A stretch of DNA of 64,000 nucleotides. Origin: Stenopsyche tienmushanensis. Lineage: Eukaryota > Arthropoda > Insecta > Trichoptera > Stenopsychidae. The stretch lies in assembly GCA_008973525.1 (NCBI GenBank), contig WACJ01000361.1, positions 186,001-250,000 of the forward strand, in the 5' to 3' direction. Each line of letters starts with the position of its first letter. Position 1 is the stretch's first letter. The translations under genes and the position numbers were made by a program. Positions 60,360-64,000 of this stretch are shown piece by piece. The notes beneath the pieces were generated by a model, which saw only the letters and a program-made list of their open reading frames with translations, was not told where the DNA came from and ran no database searches.

Positions 60360-63300
60360 TAAATAAACAATCAATTTTAATGGCGTGTATATAATATTAA
60401 CAGAAAATTAAATTAATGAAATATATTCATTGTGTTGTGGAAACCCTAATCAAGAATCACTCAAAAGCCGTAAATGATCCCGTAGGATGGCATGTGGTAT
60501 ACATACATATGCTAGGATACACAAGTCACCTTTTGGCAATAAAATATGCAAGTCAAACTCCTTTTTATGCAATATTTAATATCTTTAAATTCGCTGGCGT
60601 GGATCGCACGACTCGCTTATTACGCTATGGCAGTTAAAATGTTAAGGACTTCCATACATTCATCTCCTTGGAATTGCATTTGAAAAGAAAAGGTGAACTC
60701 GATCTCTTGGACAAAAATGCCTTATTTTTCTCATACGACTAACATACCAATTTTTTTTCCACTATATAAAAATTCCTCAATCTCTTTACTTTAGATTTAG
60801 GAATCTCAATTTCATTTTCGCTTTAAGGCAGTTCGATTTCATTGTCTTCGGAACTTGTAGTAGTGCGCTCTCGAGTCGGCGTATTGATATTTGGTTCCAC
60901 ACATTGAAAAGAAGATCTTTATGGAATGGAATGACTTTTTATTAATTATTTAGATCTTTTTTGATTTCATATTTATTGCCGAAGAAGTCGGCTTATCATA
61001 TGTCGGATGTATCATATGAAACTTCTGAATTATAAAACAGAGAGCAATATAAATTTGGGTATGTTTTCATATCATTCCATAAGCAATAATCAGCATAAAT
61101 TAAAAAATAATTTTAAAAGTTTTTGTAATTTTGCTCATAAAGTTCAAAGAAATAAGGGGAATTTGCAATAGGAATGGAAGCAGGAAGCTTACATGCATGC
61201 CATTGATTCGCAAACGTCTTATATTGAAAAATAGGAATCTTTTGTAAATAATAATGTGGTTGAAATAGATATGTTATGATATTAATCTCAACTGATATGA
61301 GGCGGTGAAATAAAAACTAATCAATGGAGAGTGTTTTTTTGATGCATAATGAGCGTCATCGGTGTAATGATGACAAAAATGAAACAAACCAGGTTCAGAA
61401 CGAATAATTCGATGACCTTGAAAGCAGGTATCCTGTAATTCCTTGGTTACCATGTACCACGTGTTGCCGTTCCTGACACGTGACACAAAGAAAGGGATGC
61501 TCCGGCGCGACCCCTCTGTGTCGAGCTGAGCAATAAAGGATGCATCTCATCCCCGACCCAAATGCACCGACATATTAAATTCTGGACGCCGTTTGATGGC
61601 CGAAGCCTAAGGGAGCAATATGCCAAGGGTGTTTTGCAAAAAGAAAAAAATCGCGCAAAATATATTTCGAAGGAGGGTTTAAATTGTTTTAAAACATCCG
61701 ACATTTAGAATCAAATTTTAAACTACTCGATAAAACCACAAATGCACATTTCATTTTTATGCCTATTTCAATTCGATTCCATGATTTCATATGTTATTAG
61801 ATCCTCTTCTGTATAATACAGCTTCCATACATTATTTAAATAATGGATGAGATCAACTTAATATAAATATTAATATAAATGAGATAAGGAAGCCTAAAAC
61901 ATCGATTTATTAGCTTGAATACTTAGCCCATAAATCCTTTATATTATGGGCTATTTTAATTCCATGACTTCATATAAAAACCATTATTAAATGTAACGTG
62001 AACGGTTAGAAGGCAAACTATAGCGTATCTTATTCGCATTGAGCGCATGTTTACACAGGAGTAATGAAAACGCTCGAAGGAATCATTGAAGGGTTCCTGG
62101 TATTTTTAAAGGAATCCGATGGAAAGTATAATACTTAGGAAGCATGCGCACGGGGATATAAAGCGGTAAAATATATTTTAGGGGTGCTGATTTGGAATAT
62201 ATAATAGCTGCTTAGTCTGACAATAAATTTCAACCCTATATATCATTACATGCTGACTCACGTGCGCTAAAAATGTAATTAAAAATTGTGCGGGGGTAGA
62301 CCAAATACCCATATATAAATATCTTTGAATTGATTGATGTGCTGTGGTTTAAGTTCAACTTTTTGAAATACAGCGTGTCTTCGATAGCATACATATGAAA
62401 TCTGATGCATAAAATCAGCATTATGCAAATAATTCATCATATGATGAATTATTAAATAAGAAAGAATCTAGGCGAGGAATTAAATTCGATTGCGGGTGCA
62501 AAAATGACTATCGAATATCGTTGAAGGGGATAAGTCAATGAAATTCCTCTTTATTAGATCTTTTATCGATTTTTTCTATTTTGAAATCGATTTAAGCGGT
62601 TGCTATAATATTGAAAGAACGTTTAAAAAGATAGACGTAAAAAGTTTTTCTTTTAATATACGAAATTCATTCAGCTTTCGTCTACATTTAAGAAGTTAAC
62701 AAATCATATAATCGTTTGTAAGACTAAGCCTTCTTATGTTCGTATGGTAAGAAATGACAATAAAATCACACTTAATTTATTTCTAAATTATTATAAATTG
62801 TCGATAGATTATAAAACTCTTCCACGAATGAACTGAACTATTTTGATTAACAACCGATATGACATGCTTCAGTTCTAAAGAACTTTTGCAGAGAAATTCT
62901 TAATGGGTTTTCTAAGTTCTTGATAATGCGTCAGGTACGGATTTTCTAATATTGAAAATATTGAAAAATAAAAAAATAATAAGCGGTCGAAGAAAAGTTG
63001 GTGTTTTTACCAATATTTTTTTGTAGTTTTTTGTTCATTAAATAAACATTTTTGAATATTTTTTGATAGTTGTAGTCTATACGACGAAGGCATTTATTAT
63101 ACAAGTGTCTGCCAAATTTCATAAAGAATTCTCATCTAAGGCGTGTGGGTGTACTCCCATAAGCTTAGAAAAAGTAGTTTCGAGAAAAACGCGTTTAAAG
63201 TTTCTCCTCTCCTGAGCTTCGCGAAGCGCAGCTTTTCTTCATCGGCCTATAACTTTGCCAATATCATTTATATCGACTTGAAATTTACTGAACATATTCT

Positions 63301-63540
63301 TAAACATTGGTTCTTTCCGATACACGAAGAAAAAAAACTGTTTTTTTAACCAACAATGTAGAAACGTCCCTTAAATTAATGATTTAAACACATTAATTTA
63401 TTTAAATTTCTTTCTATGAAATACGCACATGTGTCAATATTTTATTCGTATAAAATATACGTAAATTTTAATAGAAATTTTATTCAAAAAATATTTACAA
63501 TACTTCTTAGAATACATTCGAATATACAATTCAAATTTAA
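60360..63540. other. Intergenic sequence without a supported gene
   Basis: AT-rich with scattered GC-richer patches (for example 61440-61640) whose short frames have no recognisable motif. The palindrome at 62428-62453 is listed separately. Confidence 0.45.
62428..62453. repeat. 26-bp perfect palindrome
   Basis: The sequence aataattcatcat is followed directly by its exact reverse complement. There is no loop. Its function is unknown. Confidence 0.8.
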
Positions 63541-63552
63541 TTTTTATATATT

Positions 63553-64000
63553 AGGGTGTCCCATAAGTTTCTTTCGTTTTCATATTAAGAAAAAATAAAC
63601 GATTCCATTCTGTTCTATTACCTTTCTCCATCTCTCCGAAAGCCTCATAATGCCTTCTTGCCGAAATTTCCCAGGTTTGTTGGCAAAATATTGATCAAGA
63701 TACATTTTTACATCATTTTTTGAATTAAAATTTTTACCAAGTAAAGATTTTTTTAATGAAAGAAATAAATAATAATCTGAAGGAGCAATGTCCGGAGAGT
63801 ATGGAGGATGAGCTAAAACATCCCAGTCAAATGATAATATTTCATTTCTGACGAGCAAAGACACATGAGGCCTGGCGTTATCGTCATGAAAAACAACGCC
63901 TCGTCTGTTCGCTAATTCTGGCCGTTTTTTTGGCAATTGCATCCTTTAGATTGTCTAGTTGGAAACAATATTTTGTTGAATCGATCGTTTCACCTTGCTG
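63553..64000 (-). mobile_element. Mariner element running off the window, transposase frameshifted
   Basis: The terminal sequence agggtgtcccataagtttct at 63553 is a typical mariner end next to TA. The minus strand 63942-63580 encodes the C-terminal half of the transposase: HDDNARPH, then YSPDIAPSDYYLF. Exactly 34 residues separate the two Asp, the D,D34D signature. Both are intact, as is the GIMRLSERWRKVIEQNG tail. Upstream, the frame is broken: QLDNLKDAIAKK lies in another frame and a TAA precedes the Met at 63942. The poly-A run there suggests a slip. The other end is outside the window. Confidence 0.9.

Noticed and set aside
60416..60637. 73-codon + strand open frame after the piggyBac remnant
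   Set aside because: No recognisable motif; too short and unsupported to call.
61274..61704. Overlapping minus-strand open frames in a GC-richer patch
   Set aside because: No motif in either frame; may be an unidentified repeat, but I could not find a second copy in the window.

Overview
The window looks like nuclear DNA of an insect. It is strongly AT-rich, its genes are split by many introns with GT..AG borders, and it carries transposon relics typical of insects (mariner, hAT, pogo/Tigger, piggyBac, Penelope, jockey and R1 LINEs). Three protein-coding genes are supported, all on the + strand. I cannot name the species; a hemipteran or similar insect is plausible but unproven. I see no rRNA, intact tRNA, CRISPR array or prokaryotic operon.

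Region 1 (1-25 kb) holds the 3' part of a long gene of the SRCIN1/p140Cap (AIP3/Bud6-like) coiled-coil family, known in flies and mosquitoes as CG32809/AGAP005037-like. Eight small phase-consistent exons lie at 2558-7237. A GC-rich terminal exon lies at 23316-24116, beyond a 16-kb intron. Upstream exons are outside the window. The intron is full of DNA-transposon relics and may hold two alternative exons.

Region 2 (25-38 kb) is intergenic and repeat-dominated: an internally deleted mariner, a jockey LINE fragment, two Penelope (GIY-YIG) fragments, two R1-like LINE ends and a Mutator-like relic with a perfect 19-bp inverted repeat.

Region 3 (38-40.5 kb) is a compact six-exon cathepsin B gene (332 aa) with an intact catalytic triad and occluding-loop histidines.

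Region 4 (40.5-48.5 kb) is another transposon cluster. It includes a hAT element with a perfect 8-bp target duplication, a short hAT MITE with another perfect 8-bp duplication, a candidate solo LTR, and a TIR element ending 171 bp before the next start codon.

Region 5 (48.6-52.7 kb) is a six-exon LIM-homeodomain gene of the Lmx1 class (371 aa). Region 6 (53-64 kb) is intergenic with relics of a Tc1/mariner-like element, two mariners and a piggyBac transposase.

The three genes have unrelated roles (cytoskeletal/adhesion scaffold, lysosomal or gut protease, developmental transcription factor) and nothing suggests they work together. I found no convincing new multi-gene system. The best leads are the alternative exon chain, the nested and inverted transposon structures, and several strong hairpins.
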